Assembly (NCBI GenBank): GCA_021730985.1
Contig: JAKFYI010000049.1
Location: 1 to 54,058 of the forward strand
DNA length: 54,058 nt
DNA from: Hyphomicrobiales bacterium
GTDB lineage: Bacteria; Pseudomonadota; Alphaproteobacteria; Rhizobiales; Xanthobacteraceae
Reading direction: 5' to 3'
Shown here: positions 7,702-16,505 of the stretch, piece by piece
Layout: every line of letters begins with the position of its first letter
How positions within the stretch are numbered: the first letter of the stretch is position 1
The notes under the pieces: generated by a model
What the model saw: the letters and a program-made list of their open reading frames with translations, nothing else
What the model was told of the DNA's origin: nothing
Databases searched by the model: none
Position numbers and translations under genes: made by a program

Positions 7702-8448
7702 ATGAAAGCATCCATCGTCATCGCAACAGCAGGGACATTGCTCGTGTCAGGCATCGCGCAGGCTGTGGAGGTTCAGGTTCTTGCGTCCAACGCGATCAAG
7801 GCGGCCTATCTCGAACTGGTGCCGGAATTCGAGAAGTCGTCCGGGCACAAGGTCACCACAACGTGGTCGGGCACCCTCGACATCAAGAAGCGGCTCGCCG
7901 CCGGCGAGACCTACGATCTGCTGATCATGGCGGCGCCCGAACTCGACGAGTTCATCAAGCAGGGCAAAATCGCCGCCGGCAGCCGCACCGATCTCGTGAA
8001 GTCCGGCGTCGGCATCGCGGTGAAAGCAGGCGCCGCCAAGCCCGACATCAGCTCGGCCGATAGCATCAAGGCCGCGCTGCTGACCGCGAAATCGATCGGA
8101 TATTCGCAGGGGCCGAGCGGCGCCTATCTGGTCAACCTGTTCCAGAAGATGGGCATCGCCGACGCGATCAAGGACAAGGTGAAGGTCTCGGTGGTCGGCC
8201 AGCCGGTCGGCAACATGGTCGCCAGCGGCGAAGCCGAGATCGGCTTTCAACAGGTGAGCGAACTGCTTCCCGTGAAGGGCATCGAATTCCTCGGTCCCCT
8301 GCCCGCCTCGATCCAGCAGGTCACCACGTTCTCGGCCGGCCAGTTCGCCGCCGCGAAAGAAACCGCCGCCGCCAAGGCGCTCGCTGCGTTTCTCGCCGCA
8401 CCCGCGGCAACGGCGGTGAAGAAGAAGCACGGCCTCGAGCCGGGCTGA
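7702..8448 (+). CDS. ModA-like periplasmic substrate-binding protein (paralogue 3)
   Basis: A 248-residue exported protein with signal MKASIVIATAGTLLVSGIAQA, then VEVQVLASNAIKAAYLELVP. Shared family blocks include SGHKVTTTWSGTLDIKKR, AAKPDISSADSIKAALL, SQGPSGAYLVNLFQKMGIAD and AEIGFQQVSELLPVKGIEFL, ending KKKHGLEPG. Compared with paralogues 1 and 2 the VHIAGID segment is changed to LPVKGIE, which may alter the pocket. The start is supported by CCGGGAGGAGCGGCC upstream. It is followed after 30 bases by paralogue 4. Confidence 0.85.
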   Translation: MKASIVIATAGTLLVSGIAQAVEVQVLASNAIKAAYLELVPEFEKSSGHKVTTTWSGTLDIKKRLAAGETYDLLIMAAPELDEFIKQGKIAAGSRTDLVKSGVGIAVKAGAAKPDISSADSIKAALLTAKSIGYSQGPSGAYLVNLFQKMGIADAIKDKVKVSVVGQPVGNMVASGEAEIGFQQVSELLPVKGIEFLGPLPASIQQVTTFSAGQFAAAKETAAAKALAAFLAAPAATAVKKKHGLEPG

Positions 8449-8478
8449 GCCGTGCGCAGTACGAACCGGAGCCTTCAG

Positions 8479-9228
8479 ATGAAACCCCATTGGATCGTCG
8501 CCGCCGCATTCGCGTTGCTGATGTCTGCTGCCGCCGAAGCAGCCGAGATCAAGGTGCTGGCCTCCGGTGCGCTCCGCGAGGTGTGGGCCGAGTTGGTCCC
8601 GCAATTCGAGAAGGCGAGCGGACACACGGTCGCCGCGACCTTCGGCGCGACAGGCCCAATGGCCAAGCGCGTGGCGGACGGCGAGAGCTTCGATCTCGTC
8701 ATCATGGGCCAAGAGGGCATCGACGAACTGGTCCGGCTGAGCAAGCTCGTGCCGGGCACCCGCGTCGAGATCGCCAAGTCCGGCGTCGGCGTCGCGATCA
8801 AGGCCGGCGCGCCGAAGCCAGACATCAGTTCCGCCGAAGCGGTGAAGAAGGCGGTGCTGGCGGCAAAATCGCTGGCCTTCTCGGCCGGCGCGAGCGGCGT
8901 CTATCTCATGCGCCTGTTCGAGAAGATGGGGATCGCGGATGCGGTTAAAGCAAAGACTGCGACCGTCAAATCCGGCGAGTACGTCGGCAACGTGGTGGCG
9001 CGCGGCGACGCGGAGCTTGGCTTCCAGCAGGTGAGCGAACTCGTCCACATCAAGGGCATCGAGTATCTCGGAGAACTACCGGCCGAGATACAGAACGTCA
9101 CGGTGTTCACCGGCGGCATTCCGCTGAACGCCAAGAACCCCGACGGCGGCAAGGCGCTGTCGGCATTTCTGTCAGCGCCCGCAACAACGCCCGTGAAAAA
9201 CAAGCACGGCCTCGAGCCGGGCCGATAG
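8479..9228 (+). CDS. ModA-like periplasmic substrate-binding protein (paralogue 4)
   Basis: A 249-residue protein with signal MKPHWIVAAAFALLMSAAAEA before AEIKVLASGALREVWAELVP. It keeps the family blocks (GAPKPDISSAEAVKKAVLAA, SAGASGVYLMRLFEKMGIAD, AELGFQQVSELVHIKGIEYL and KHGLEPGR) but has ASG in place of the GPSG at the hinge and FGATGPMAKRVADGESFDLV in the first lobe, so it is the most diverged copy. It is the last gene of the plus-strand block and converges on the secreted protein at 9251-9799, 22 bases away, with no obvious terminator between. Confidence 0.85.
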   Translation: MKPHWIVAAAFALLMSAAAEAAEIKVLASGALREVWAELVPQFEKASGHTVAATFGATGPMAKRVADGESFDLVIMGQEGIDELVRLSKLVPGTRVEIAKSGVGVAIKAGAPKPDISSAEAVKKAVLAAKSLAFSAGASGVYLMRLFEKMGIADAVKAKTATVKSGEYVGNVVARGDAELGFQQVSELVHIKGIEYLGELPAEIQNVTVFTGGIPLNAKNPDGGKALSAFLSAPATTPVKNKHGLEPGR

Positions 9229-9250
9229 CGGCACGGGCAGCATCTGCTGC

Positions 9251-9799
9251 TCAGGTTTCCTTGCCGAAGACGTTGCCCTTCACGATCTTGCAGACGCCGT
9301 CACGCAACGCGATCGAGCGGAATTCGATGGTGCCGCCGGACAGCGCCGACGAGATCATCGGCTTGCCGGTGCCCGCGAGCCGCAGGCTGATCTTGCAAGT
9401 GTCACCGCTGACCGCGATCTCGTACACCCGCGAGAATGCGGGCAGCACCTGCTCGCGCGTGACGGTGGACTCACCGACCGTCCAGCGAACCTGCTCGCGG
9501 CCTTCCTTGTGCAACTCTCCGGGCGTGTAGACGACGGCCGACGACGCATGAAGGTCGTGCTTCACCTGCGTTCGCCGTTCGGAAAAATCGAAGATGCGGC
9601 CGGCGCCGCTGAAATAGACCTTCAGCGAACGGGTCTGCGCGTTGCGCTTCTCCGCGCCGTTCTGAACGAACACGCGGTCCTCGGTCCAGTTCGCTTCGAT
9701 CGAGCGCCCGCGCACCAGTTCAAACGCGGACGCGGTGCCGATCCCACCCGCTACGATGAGTGCTGCAAATCCGAATGTGCGCGCGATGCCGCTTGCCAT
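9251..9799 (-). CDS. Exported protein of unknown function
   Basis: A 182-residue protein with a clear signal (hydrophobic core AALIVAGGIGTASA before FELVRGRSIEANWTED). The mature part is rich in beta-type segments (SLKVYFSGAGRIFDFSE, ASSAVVYTP, YEIAVSGDTCKISLRLAG, GTIEFRSIALRDGVCKIVKG). Two cysteines, in DTCKIS and GVCKIV, could form a disulfide in the periplasm. I do not recognise a named family. It is 43 bases downstream of gatA on the same strand, so it may be read through from the gat transcript, but nothing ties it to tRNA amidation. Confidence 0.7.
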   Translation of the reverse strand: MASGIARTFGFAALIVAGGIGTASAFELVRGRSIEANWTEDRVFVQNGAEKRNAQTRSLKVYFSGAGRIFDFSERRTQVKHDLHASSAVVYTPGELHKEGREQVRWTVGESTVTREQVLPAFSRVYEIAVSGDTCKISLRLAGTGKPMISSALSGGTIEFRSIALRDGVCKIVKGNVFGKET

Positions 9800-9842
9800 T
9801 CTCGCCTCCTTGCCGGGCGCGGATTTTACCGAAGGCGCGGCG

Positions 9843-11318
9843 CTACCACCACCGCTGCGGCGTGAAGCGCCCGGCCGCGTCCTCGACCACCTGGCCGAGC
9901 GCGAACAGCGTCTCCTCGTCGAACGGCCGGCCGATCAATTGCAGCGCCAGCGGCAATCCCTGGCCGTCGAGGCCCGCCGGCACCGCAAGACCGGGCAGGC
10001 CCGCCATGTTCACCGTCACCGTGAAGACGTCGTTGAGATACATCTCGATCGGGTCCGCGCCGCCCTTCTCGCCGATGCCGAAGGCAGCCGACGGCGTCGC
10101 AGGCGTCAGCATGGCGTGGATGCCCTGCGCGAAGCATTCCTCGAAGTCGCGCTTGATCAGGGTGCGGATCTTCTGCGCGCGCACATAGTAGGCGTCGTAG
10201 TAGCCCGCCGACAGCACGTAGGTGCCGATCATGATGCGGCGGCGCACCTCCTTGCCGAAGCCTTCCGCGCGAGTCTTCTCGTACATGCCGGAGATGTCGC
10301 GGCCCTGCTCTCGGATGCCGTAGCGCACGCCGTCGTAGCGCGCGAGATTGGACGAGGCCTCGGCGGGCGCCACGATGTAGTAGGCCGGCAGCGCGTACTT
10401 GGTGTGTGGCAGCGATACTTCGACCAGTTCGGCGCCGGCGGCCTTGAGCCAAGCCGCGCCCTGCTCCCACAATTTCTCGATCTCGGCCGGCATGCCGTCA
10501 ACGCGGTATTCCTTCGGGATGCCGATCCGCATGCCCTTCACGGACTGGCCGGCCGCGGCCTCGTAGTCCGGCACCGGCAGATCGACGCTGGTGGTGTCCT
10601 TGGCATCGTGACCGGCCATCGAGCGCATCAGGATCGCAGTGTCGCGCACCGTGCGCGCGAACGGCCCGGCCTGATCGAGCGACGACGCGAACGCCACGAT
10701 GCCCCAGCGCGAGCAGCGCCCGTAGGTCGGCTTCATGCCGACGATGCCGGCGAACGCCGCGGGCTGGCGGATCGAGCCGCCGGTGTCGGTGCCGGTCGCC
10801 CCCAATGCCAGATGCGCCGCCACCGCCGAGGCCGAGCCGCCCGACGAGCCGCCGGGCACCAGCGGCGTGTTGGAGCCCTTGCGCCGCCACGGATTGATCA
10901 CCGGGCCGAACGCAGACGTTTCGTTCGACGAGCCCATGGCGAATTCGTCGTTGTTGACCTTGCCGAGCAGCACCGCGCCGTCGCGCCACAGGTGGGCGCT
11001 GACGGTGGATTCGTAGGTCGGGACGAAGTTGCCCAGGATTTTCGAACCGGCCGTGGTCCGCACGCCCTGCGTCGCGAACATGTCCTTCACGGCGAGCGGA
11101 ATGCCTTCGAGCGGATGCGGCTCGCCCTTGTGGATGCGGGCGTCGCTCGCCTTCGCCATCGCCAGCGCCCGCTCCGGCGTCTCCAGCACATAGGCGTTGA
11201 GCGCGCGCGCCTTCTCCATGGCGAGGAGATGCGCGTCGGCGAGTTCGACCGCGGAGAATTTCTTGTGCTTCAGGCCGTCGCGGGCGCCCGCGATGGTGAG
11301 CGCGGTCAGCTCGGTCAT
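9843..11318 (-). CDS. gatA: Asp-tRNA(Asn)/Glu-tRNA(Gln) amidotransferase subunit A
   Basis: A 491-residue amidase-signature enzyme that frees ammonia from glutamine for GatB. The Ser-cisSer-Lys triad can be read directly: Lys78 in LAVKDMF, Ser158 in PGGSSGGSA and Ser182 in GGSIRQPA. The 24-residue gap between the two serines matches that of characterised GatA. The length is normal. The ATG at 11318 overlaps the stop of the upstream 63-residue Cys protein (ATGA), implying translational coupling, and gatC lies just before that. gatB is not adjacent, because a block of binding-protein genes intervenes. Confidence 0.97.
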   Translation of the reverse strand: MTELTALTIAGARDGLKHKKFSAVELADAHLLAMEKARALNAYVLETPERALAMAKASDARIHKGEPHPLEGIPLAVKDMFATQGVRTTAGSKILGNFVPTYESTVSAHLWRDGAVLLGKVNNDEFAMGSSNETSAFGPVINPWRRKGSNTPLVPGGSSGGSASAVAAHLALGATGTDTGGSIRQPAAFAGIVGMKPTYGRCSRWGIVAFASSLDQAGPFARTVRDTAILMRSMAGHDAKDTTSVDLPVPDYEAAAGQSVKGMRIGIPKEYRVDGMPAEIEKLWEQGAAWLKAAGAELVEVSLPHTKYALPAYYIVAPAEASSNLARYDGVRYGIREQGRDISGMYEKTRAEGFGKEVRRRIMIGTYVLSAGYYDAYYVRAQKIRTLIKRDFEECFAQGIHAMLTPATPSAAFGIGEKGGADPIEMYLNDVFTVTVNMAGLPGLAVPAGLDGQGLPLALQLIGRPFDEETLFALGQVVEDAAGRFTPQRWW

Positions 11319-11506
11319 TCAGACTCGTCGCACTTGAATGCGGACGCCGCCTTCGGGGCTACGGGCGCGGATTGCGTCACCGGCGCTGCACCGTCCTGCG
11401 GGAATACGGTCACCTCGCATTCCCACGGCTGGGTACGGCGCTTCGCCTCCTCGACGGCGTCGAGGTAGCGGTAGAACAGATCCATCTCCTCGCAGGCCAT
11501 GCACAT
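11315..11506 (-). CDS. 63-residue Cys-containing protein between gatC and gatA
   Basis: The protein begins [20 protein letters not shown] and ends FKCDESE, with an acidic aromatic N-terminal helix, a basic [10 protein letters not shown] stretch and an Ala/Pro linker. The N-terminal CxxC plus two later Cys could bind a metal or form disulfides; there is no signal peptide. It starts 4 bases after the gatC stop, and its TGA overlaps the gatA ATG, so it is embedded in the operon. I recall similar MC.AC-starting small proteins at this position in Bradyrhizobium relatives, which supports it as a real gene. No function is known to me. Confidence 0.75.
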   Translation of the reverse strand: MCMACEEMDLFYRYLDAVEEAKRRTQPWECEVTVFPQDGAAPVTQSAPVAPKAASAFKCDESE

Positions 11507-11510
11507 CGGA

Positions 11511-11798
11511 CTACTCTACCACCTTCGGCACCACGAAATAGTTGCCTTCGCGCGCCGGGGCATTGCGCAGCACCGCGTCGGCATCGCCGCCGTCGGTGAC
11601 CGCATCGTGGCGCTTCTTCATCGCCATCGGCGTGACCGAACTCATCGGCTCGACGCCGTCGACATCGACCTCGGAAAGCTGCTCGACGAACGCCAGGATG
11701 CCGTTGATCTCGCCGCGCAGGTGCTCGACCTCGTCCTCGGCGACGGCAATCCGCGCCAGATGCGCGATGCGGCGGACAGTGGCGGCGTCGATGGACAT
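11511..11798 (-). CDS. gatC: Asp-tRNA(Asn)/Glu-tRNA(Gln) amidotransferase subunit C
   Basis: A 95-residue GatC, the belt-like subunit that wraps and stabilises GatA-GatB. Typical features are [19 protein letters not shown], then [24 protein letters not shown], and the C-terminal [20 protein letters not shown]. The ATG at 11798 was chosen because AAGGGA lies 6 bases before it; an ATG two codons earlier (11804) has that sequence too close. It is the first gene of the gatC-small protein-gatA unit. Confidence 0.96.
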   Translation of the reverse strand: MSIDAATVRRIAHLARIAVAEDEVEHLRGEINGILAFVEQLSEVDVDGVEPMSSVTPMAMKKRHDAVTDGGDADAVLRNAPAREGNYFVVPKVVE

Positions 11799-11879
11799 CG
11801 GCATTCCCTTGGAACGGCCCGCAGGCTCAGCGCCGCTATAGCAGAGGCCGGAATCCTCCGGCAACTGCCCGCCCTAAGC

Positions 11880-13133
11880 CTAGAGTTTGCTGTCCTCGAC
11901 CAGCCGCCAGCCGAGCCCTTCCAGGCGCTGCCGGGCGAGGCCGGTGGCCGAGCCGGTGATCCGCAGTTCCACGCTGCCGCCCGGAGCCACCCGCCCCAGG
12001 TCGGCTGCGGCATCGCCCGCCGCTTTGCTGGTCGCAGCGGTCCAAGCCAGGGCGTCCACCGGCATCGCGCCTACGATCGCGCCGTCACGCGTCTGGTTGA
12101 AGGAGAGACCGCCGAGCAGAACAAAACGCACGAAGGCCCCGCCGCGATGGGCCGCAGCCACCATCTCCGCGTGCCGCCGGATGCCGTAGGCCTGGGCCCT
12201 GCCGTTCGCGGCCGCGGCCCGGCGCACGAACAACGCGCGATTTCCCACCCCGCTCATGCTGTCGAGCGACGCCACCAGCACGGCGAGGTCGATCGGCGTG
12301 TAGCGCCGGTTGGTGAGCAGGCTTTCAATCAGCGCCGGATCGACGCCCATGGCCGCCAAGCGCTGGCGGTTGAGTTCGAAAATCTGCGAGGCGGTGTAGC
12401 CGCGCGCCAGTTCGTCGATCCGCAGGTCGCCGAGCGTGTTGGCGGTCGATAGATTGGTCACCACGATCCCCGCGGTGCCCGGGATGGTGAACATCGCGCC
12501 GGTGACCGCCAGTCCGCCAAGCGCCGCAGCCTCCGACAATTGCGTGAGCTTTGCCGCCAGCGGCGCGAAATCGGTGTACGGATCGACGCCCAGCCGGGCC
12601 GCCAGTTGGCGGCGCTCCTTCGAGATGCCGAGCAGGCCCGCCGCCATGTCGTCCTGCGTCTTGCCGGCATGGGCCGCGCCAGCGCCAACGCTATCCAGAA
12701 ACGTGCCGACACCAGCGAACGTGTCGTGCAGCGTCCGCGCCGGATCGGCGATCAATTTGCCGGCGTATGTGAGCGGGCTGAGCCCGGCCAGCAGCAGCGC
12801 CTTGGAGAACTGCTCCGACTGGCTGATCTTCTCCAGTTGCGCGAGCGCTGCGAGCTCGTTGATGCGCATGCGCAGCATCTGGTCGCCCGGCACGGTGAAA
12901 TCGCCATACGGCGTTCGCAGCGTGTAAATCCGGTACAGCCCGTCGCTGCGGACCGGATTGCGGATGTTGTAGTTTTCGCCGGCGCGCTTGATGCCCTTGA
13001 GCTTGCCGGCCTCGAACGTCGGCGGGCTCTCATGTGGGCTCTCTTGCGGCTCGGCAAGGAGTGGAGCGGACAGCGCCAGCAGCATCGCCGCCGGCAGGAC
13101 GGCGTGAGTTCGCCAGTGGGCAATGACTCCCAT
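11880..13133 (-). CDS. Exported protein of unknown function (417 aa)
   Basis: It starts MGVIAHWRTHAVLPAAMLLALSAPLLA, a Sec signal, then an acidic Pro/Ser linker. The mature part has a domain around NYNIRNPVRSDGLYRIYTL and PYGDFTVPGDQMLRMRINEL, a Gly/Ala-rich helical stretch (PLTYAGKLIADPARTLHDTF, then VGTFLDSVGAG), and a C-terminal half with GYTASQIFELNRQRLAAMGV and GSVELRITGSA. No enzyme motif is apparent. Homologues I recall are annotated only as hypothetical in Rhizobiales. GGAGG precedes the ATG by about 10 bases. It lies upstream of gatC on the same strand with an 80-base gap, possibly as an independent unit. Confidence 0.7.
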   Translation of the reverse strand: MGVIAHWRTHAVLPAAMLLALSAPLLAEPQESPHESPPTFEAGKLKGIKRAGENYNIRNPVRSDGLYRIYTLRTPYGDFTVPGDQMLRMRINELAALAQLEKISQSEQFSKALLLAGLSPLTYAGKLIADPARTLHDTFAGVGTFLDSVGAGAAHAGKTQDDMAAGLLGISKERRQLAARLGVDPYTDFAPLAAKLTQLSEAAALGGLAVTGAMFTIPGTAGIVVTNLSTANTLGDLRIDELARGYTASQIFELNRQRLAAMGVDPALIESLLTNRRYTPIDLAVLVASLDSMSGVGNRALFVRRAAAANGRAQAYGIRRHAEMVAAAHRGGAFVRFVLLGGLSFNQTRDGAIVGAMPVDALAWTAATSKAAGDAAADLGRVAPGGSVELRITGSATGLARQRLEGLGWRLVEDSKL

Positions 13134-13212
13134 GACGCCACGCCTCCGTGCGAATCGCCAAACGCGCCGCTGTCGCGATTTGATCCATCACAACCTGCGG
13201 CGCAAGCGCGGA

Positions 13213-13743
13213 CTAGATCAGGTACGATGCTCCCGCCCCTTGATCGTCACGCTGCGTGTCGTGGGCCGCCGCCAGCAGCGACTTCCAGCGCGGATTTTCC
13301 CGGGGCATCGGAACGAAATGGTCGCCGGCCCGGATCATGGGCCGGGGGCGACGCAGCATGCTCCAGATCCGCTGCTTCATCGTGTTGCAGGACATCGGGC
13401 TTGCGAGAATCTCGTGCACGCCGAGCGAGATGGCGAGATCGACGCGCGATTCCCAAGCGATCTCAGTCACCATGAGGATCGGCAGATCGGCTTTTGGGAA
13501 GGTGTCAGGCGATCGCACGATGCGCATGAGCTCCGGCGCACTGATCAACGGGATGTCCCAATTCATGATCATCAAATCGGGACTGATGGACTGAATTGCC
13601 TCAATTGCGTCAGCGCCGTCCGATGCCTCGAAAATTGTTCGCGCGCCGATGTTGGTCAACATCATGCGTATCAATCCGCGGGAATACGTGTTGCCGTCGG
13701 CGACAAGAATCTTGGCTTGCTCAAATGGACTGCCGTGCAGCAT
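13213..13743 (-). CDS. Degenerate receiver-domain (response-regulator-like) protein
   Basis: A 176-residue stand-alone REC fold: AKILVADGNTYSRGLIRMML, then EASDGADAIEAIQSISPDLM, MNWDIP, ILMVTEIAWES and LGVHEILASPMS. It belongs to the rhizobial VADGN-type receivers. Key residues are altered: the phospho-acceptor position is Asn61 (MNWD rather than LDWD), the first-strand acidic pair is D-G, and the invariant Lys before Pro is Ser115. It is therefore unlikely to be phosphorylated in the usual way and may act as a constitutive or ligand-driven partner (inference). No output domain follows; the tail from about residue 130 is basic. No histidine kinase is adjacent. Confidence 0.85.
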   Translation of the reverse strand: MLHGSPFEQAKILVADGNTYSRGLIRMMLTNIGARTIFEASDGADAIEAIQSISPDLMIMNWDIPLISAPELMRIVRSPDTFPKADLPILMVTEIAWESRVDLAISLGVHEILASPMSCNTMKQRIWSMLRRPRPMIRAGDHFVPMPRENPRWKSLLAAAHDTQRDDQGAGASYLI

Positions 13744-13919
13744 GGTCCGACCTAGCAATCGACAGTTCAGCAGACGCCAAACCAAGTGCGCGCCGCCGCC
13801 AGGAAATGCCCCGACGAGGCAATTTCGCCGGTTCGCGCCCAGCGACACCAGGCGCGGCTCATTCAATAGGCGGATTGCGTTAGCGTCACGTAAAGGGCTG
13901 CATGGAGCGCTGCGCCCAG

Positions 13920-14996
13920 CTAGCCTCCCATGCGCCGCATCAATGCCTGCGCCTCCTCCACCAGCCGGGCGGTCAACTCCCGCGCCGGCAGCTCGCGGCC
14001 GAGCGACGCCGCCTGACCGGACCACAATGGAGAGAAGTCGCCCGAACCCTGCGCCTCGGCCTTGGCGCGCAGCGGCGCCAGCGCCCCGCCCGCCAGCGGA
14101 AACGCCGGCGCAAGATCGCTGATCGGGCCGACCTCCCGCATCACGCGATTGACGATGCCCCGCGCCGGGCGCCCGGTCATCACATTGGTCAGCGCCGTGC
14201 TGTCGCTGCGCGAGGCCTTCAATGCGGCACGGTGCGGGGCCGAAATGGTCGACTCGGGACAGAACATGTAGGCGGTGCCGATCTGCACGCCTGCGGCTCC
14301 AAGCGCGAGCGCAGCCGCTATACCTCGCGCATCGGTGATGGCGCCGGCCGCGATCACCGGCACCTTCACCGCATCCACGACCTGGGGAATGAGCGCGAAG
14401 CTGCCGACCTGGGTGGAGAGATCGTCGGTCAGGAAGATGCCGCGATGACCGCCGGCCTCGCTGCCCTGCGCGATCACCGCATCGACGCCACGATCCTCAA
14501 GCCACCGCGCCTCGTCGGCGGTGGTCGCCGAACTCATCACCAAACAGCCCGCGGCCTTCACGCGCTTCACCAGCGACGCCTCGGGCAATCCGAAATGGAA
14601 GCTCACCACCTCGGGACGCAATTCCTCGATCGCCGCGCACAGCGCCACATCGAACGGCGTGCGGTTGCTCGACGGCACCGGCGCGCCCGGATCGATGCCC
14701 AGTTCGGCGTAGTAGGGCTGGAGCCGGTCGCGCCAGCGCGCCTCACGCGCGTTGTTCAACTCGGGCGGCTGGTGGCAGAAGAAATTGACGTTCAGCGGCT
14801 TTGACGTGGCGCTACGAATTTTGGCGATCTGGTCGCGCATCTGCTGTTCGTTGAGCATGGCAACCGGCAACGATCCCAGGCCGCCAGCTTCGCACACTTC
14901 GATGACGAGCTTGGAATCGACGGCGCCAGCCATCGGGCCGAGCACGATCGGGTGCTCGATCTTGAACAGGTCCATCAGACGGCGGTCCGGCCACAT
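13920..14996 (-). CDS. Nitronate monooxygenase-like FMN enzyme
   Basis: A 358-residue TIM-barrel protein of the NMO/2-nitropropane dioxygenase family: FKIEHPIVLGPMAGAVDSKL, AGGLGSLPVAM, LNVNFFCHQPPE, VSFHFGLP, then DAVIAQGSEAGGHRG, containing the catalytic-type His. These are followed by PVIAAGAITDARGIAAALAL and GVQIGTAYMFCPES, which form the FMN phosphate site. These enzymes use O2 to oxidise alkyl nitronates such as propionate 3-nitronate, in the cytoplasm. The ATG at 14996 has GGAGGCGCGATC upstream; an ATG at 15011 is less well placed. It is divergent from the VOC gene at 15148. Confidence 0.88.
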   Translation of the reverse strand: MWPDRRLMDLFKIEHPIVLGPMAGAVDSKLVIEVCEAGGLGSLPVAMLNEQQMRDQIAKIRSATSKPLNVNFFCHQPPELNNAREARWRDRLQPYYAELGIDPGAPVPSSNRTPFDVALCAAIEELRPEVVSFHFGLPEASLVKRVKAAGCLVMSSATTADEARWLEDRGVDAVIAQGSEAGGHRGIFLTDDLSTQVGSFALIPQVVDAVKVPVIAAGAITDARGIAAALALGAAGVQIGTAYMFCPESTISAPHRAALKASRSDSTALTNVMTGRPARGIVNRVMREVGPISDLAPAFPLAGGALAPLRAKAEAQGSGDFSPLWSGQAASLGRELPARELTARLVEEAQALMRRMGG

Positions 14997-15147
14997 GATC
15001 GCGCCTCCCATACAGTTGCCGGTGCGAGTAACCGGCCGGTTGCCGATAGCATGAGATGTTGGCCGTTCCCATTCGCAGGTGGCGAAGGGTCATTCCGCGC
15101 GGCAAGGAGGCTGTTGAATCGCCGTCGCGGCGCGCGCATATAGGGCT

Positions 15148-16029
15148 ATGGACGCCACCAACCCTTCCGCCTCCCCCACATTCGCCAGCCGCACGCCGCT
15201 GCGTATCGGCGCGGTCGGGCTCGTCGCGCGCAATCTCGACGTGCTCGCGGACTATTACAAAAAACTGCTCGGACTGACCGAGTTGGAGCGCACGCCAAAA
15301 CTGGCGCGGCTCGGCGTTGGCGGCATCACGCTGCTGGAAATCGAAGGCCGGCCCGACGCAAAGCCCGACGACAATCGCACCGCCGGCCTGTACCACAACG
15401 CTTTCCTGATGCCGACCCGCGCGGACCTGGCACGCTGGATCCTGCATGTGGCGGGCAGCCGCGTTCCCATCAGCGGCGCCTCCGATCACGGTGTCAGCGA
15501 AGCGATCTACCTCGACGACCCGGAGGGCAACGGCGTCGAAGTCTATTCCGACCGGCCGCCCGAGCAGTGGCTCCGCTCTGGTGAAACGATCTTGCAAAAA
15601 ACCGATCCGCTCGACATCGATGCGATCCTCCACGAGATCGATCCCGCGGCCGCAACCTATTCCACCGCGCCGGAAGGATTGCGTGTCGGACATATCCATC
15701 TGCGCGTGGGCAACGTCGTGACGGCGGAACAATTTTATTGCGGTGCGCTCGGCCTTGACGTCACGCGCCGCCGCGCCGGTGCGAGCTTCATTTCATCAGG
15801 CGGCTATCACCACCATGTCGGCGCCAATGTCTGGCACAGCAAGGGCGCAGGCGCTCGCGACAGCGACATGGCTGGGCTTTCTTGGTTCTCTATCGAAGCA
15901 GCCGATGATGCCGCGTTCGATGCGGTGAAGACGCGTCTGCTGGCCGCGAACGCCGCCGTCATTGCGACGCCGGAGGGCTTCGAAACCGCCGACCCGTGGG
16001 GAACGCGGGTGCGGTTCGTGAAGGCTTGA
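15148..16029 (+). CDS. Two-domain VOC/glyoxalase-fold protein, catechol-2,3-dioxygenase-like
   Basis: A 293-residue protein with two vicinal-oxygen-chelate halves. The N-half runs RIGAVGLVARNLDVLADYYK, HNAFLMP, then DDPEGNGVEVYSDRP. The C-half runs VGHIHLRVGNVVTAEQFYCG, then GGYHHHVGANVW and a final TADPWGTRVRFVKA. It resembles Bacillus CatE-type extradiol dioxygenases; possible metal ligands are the His in GHIHLRV, the His in YHHHVG and the Glu in VEVYSD. Whether it is a dioxygenase or a lyase cannot be settled from sequence. Its TGA shares one base with the ruvX ATG, so the two are translationally coupled. Confidence 0.8.
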   Translation: MDATNPSASPTFASRTPLRIGAVGLVARNLDVLADYYKKLLGLTELERTPKLARLGVGGITLLEIEGRPDAKPDDNRTAGLYHNAFLMPTRADLARWILHVAGSRVPISGASDHGVSEAIYLDDPEGNGVEVYSDRPPEQWLRSGETILQKTDPLDIDAILHEIDPAAATYSTAPEGLRVGHIHLRVGNVVTAEQFYCGALGLDVTRRRAGASFISSGGYHHHVGANVWHSKGAGARDSDMAGLSWFSIEAADDAAFDAVKTRLLAANAAVIATPEGFETADPWGTRVRFVKA

Positions 16030-16505
16030 TGCCGGCTCCCATTCTACCGCTGGCCGAAGCTGCCGCCCATCTGCCGCCGCGTGGCGCGCTGCTCGGTCTC
16101 GACCTCGGGAGCAAGACCATCGGCGTTGCCACCTCCGACCCCGACCGCCGCCTTGCCACCGGCGTCGAGACCATCGCCCGCACCGCGTTCCAGGCCGACG
16201 CCGCCCGCCTTCTCGTTTTGGCAAACGAGCGGCGCGCGGTGGGTTTCGTGCTCGGGCTTCCGATCAACATGGACGGCAGCGAGGGACCGCGGGCGCAGTC
16301 GGCGCGCGCCTTCGCGCGCAATTTCGCCAAGCTCACCGATCTGCCGATCGCGCTTTGGGACGAACGCCTCTCGACCGCAGCGGTCGAGCGCGAACTGATC
16401 GGCGCCGACGTAAGCCGCGCCAAGCGCGCCGCCGTGATCGACCAGCACGCCGCGATCTTCATCCTGCAAGGCGCGCTCGACCGGCTCGCCAATTTGCTCA
16501 AATAA
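16029..16505 (+). CDS. ruvX: Putative pre-16S rRNA nuclease / Holliday junction resolvase homologue
   Basis: A 158-residue RuvX/YqgF-family protein with an RNase H-like fold: LGLDLGSKTIGVATSDPDRR at residues about 22-41, VGFVLGLPINMDGSEGPRAQ, then PIALWDERLSTAAVERELIG and DQHAAIFILQGALD. Asp and Glu residues at the expected catalytic strands are present. Family knowledge: maturation of the 16S rRNA 5' end in E. coli. The start overlaps the stop of the VOC gene by one base. The N-terminus has about 20 extra residues before the fold. A bidirectional terminator follows immediately. Confidence 0.92.
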   Translation: MPAPILPLAEAAAHLPPRGALLGLDLGSKTIGVATSDPDRRLATGVETIARTAFQADAARLLVLANERRAVGFVLGLPINMDGSEGPRAQSARAFARNFAKLTDLPIALWDERLSTAAVERELIGADVSRAKRAAVIDQHAAIFILQGALDRLANLLK

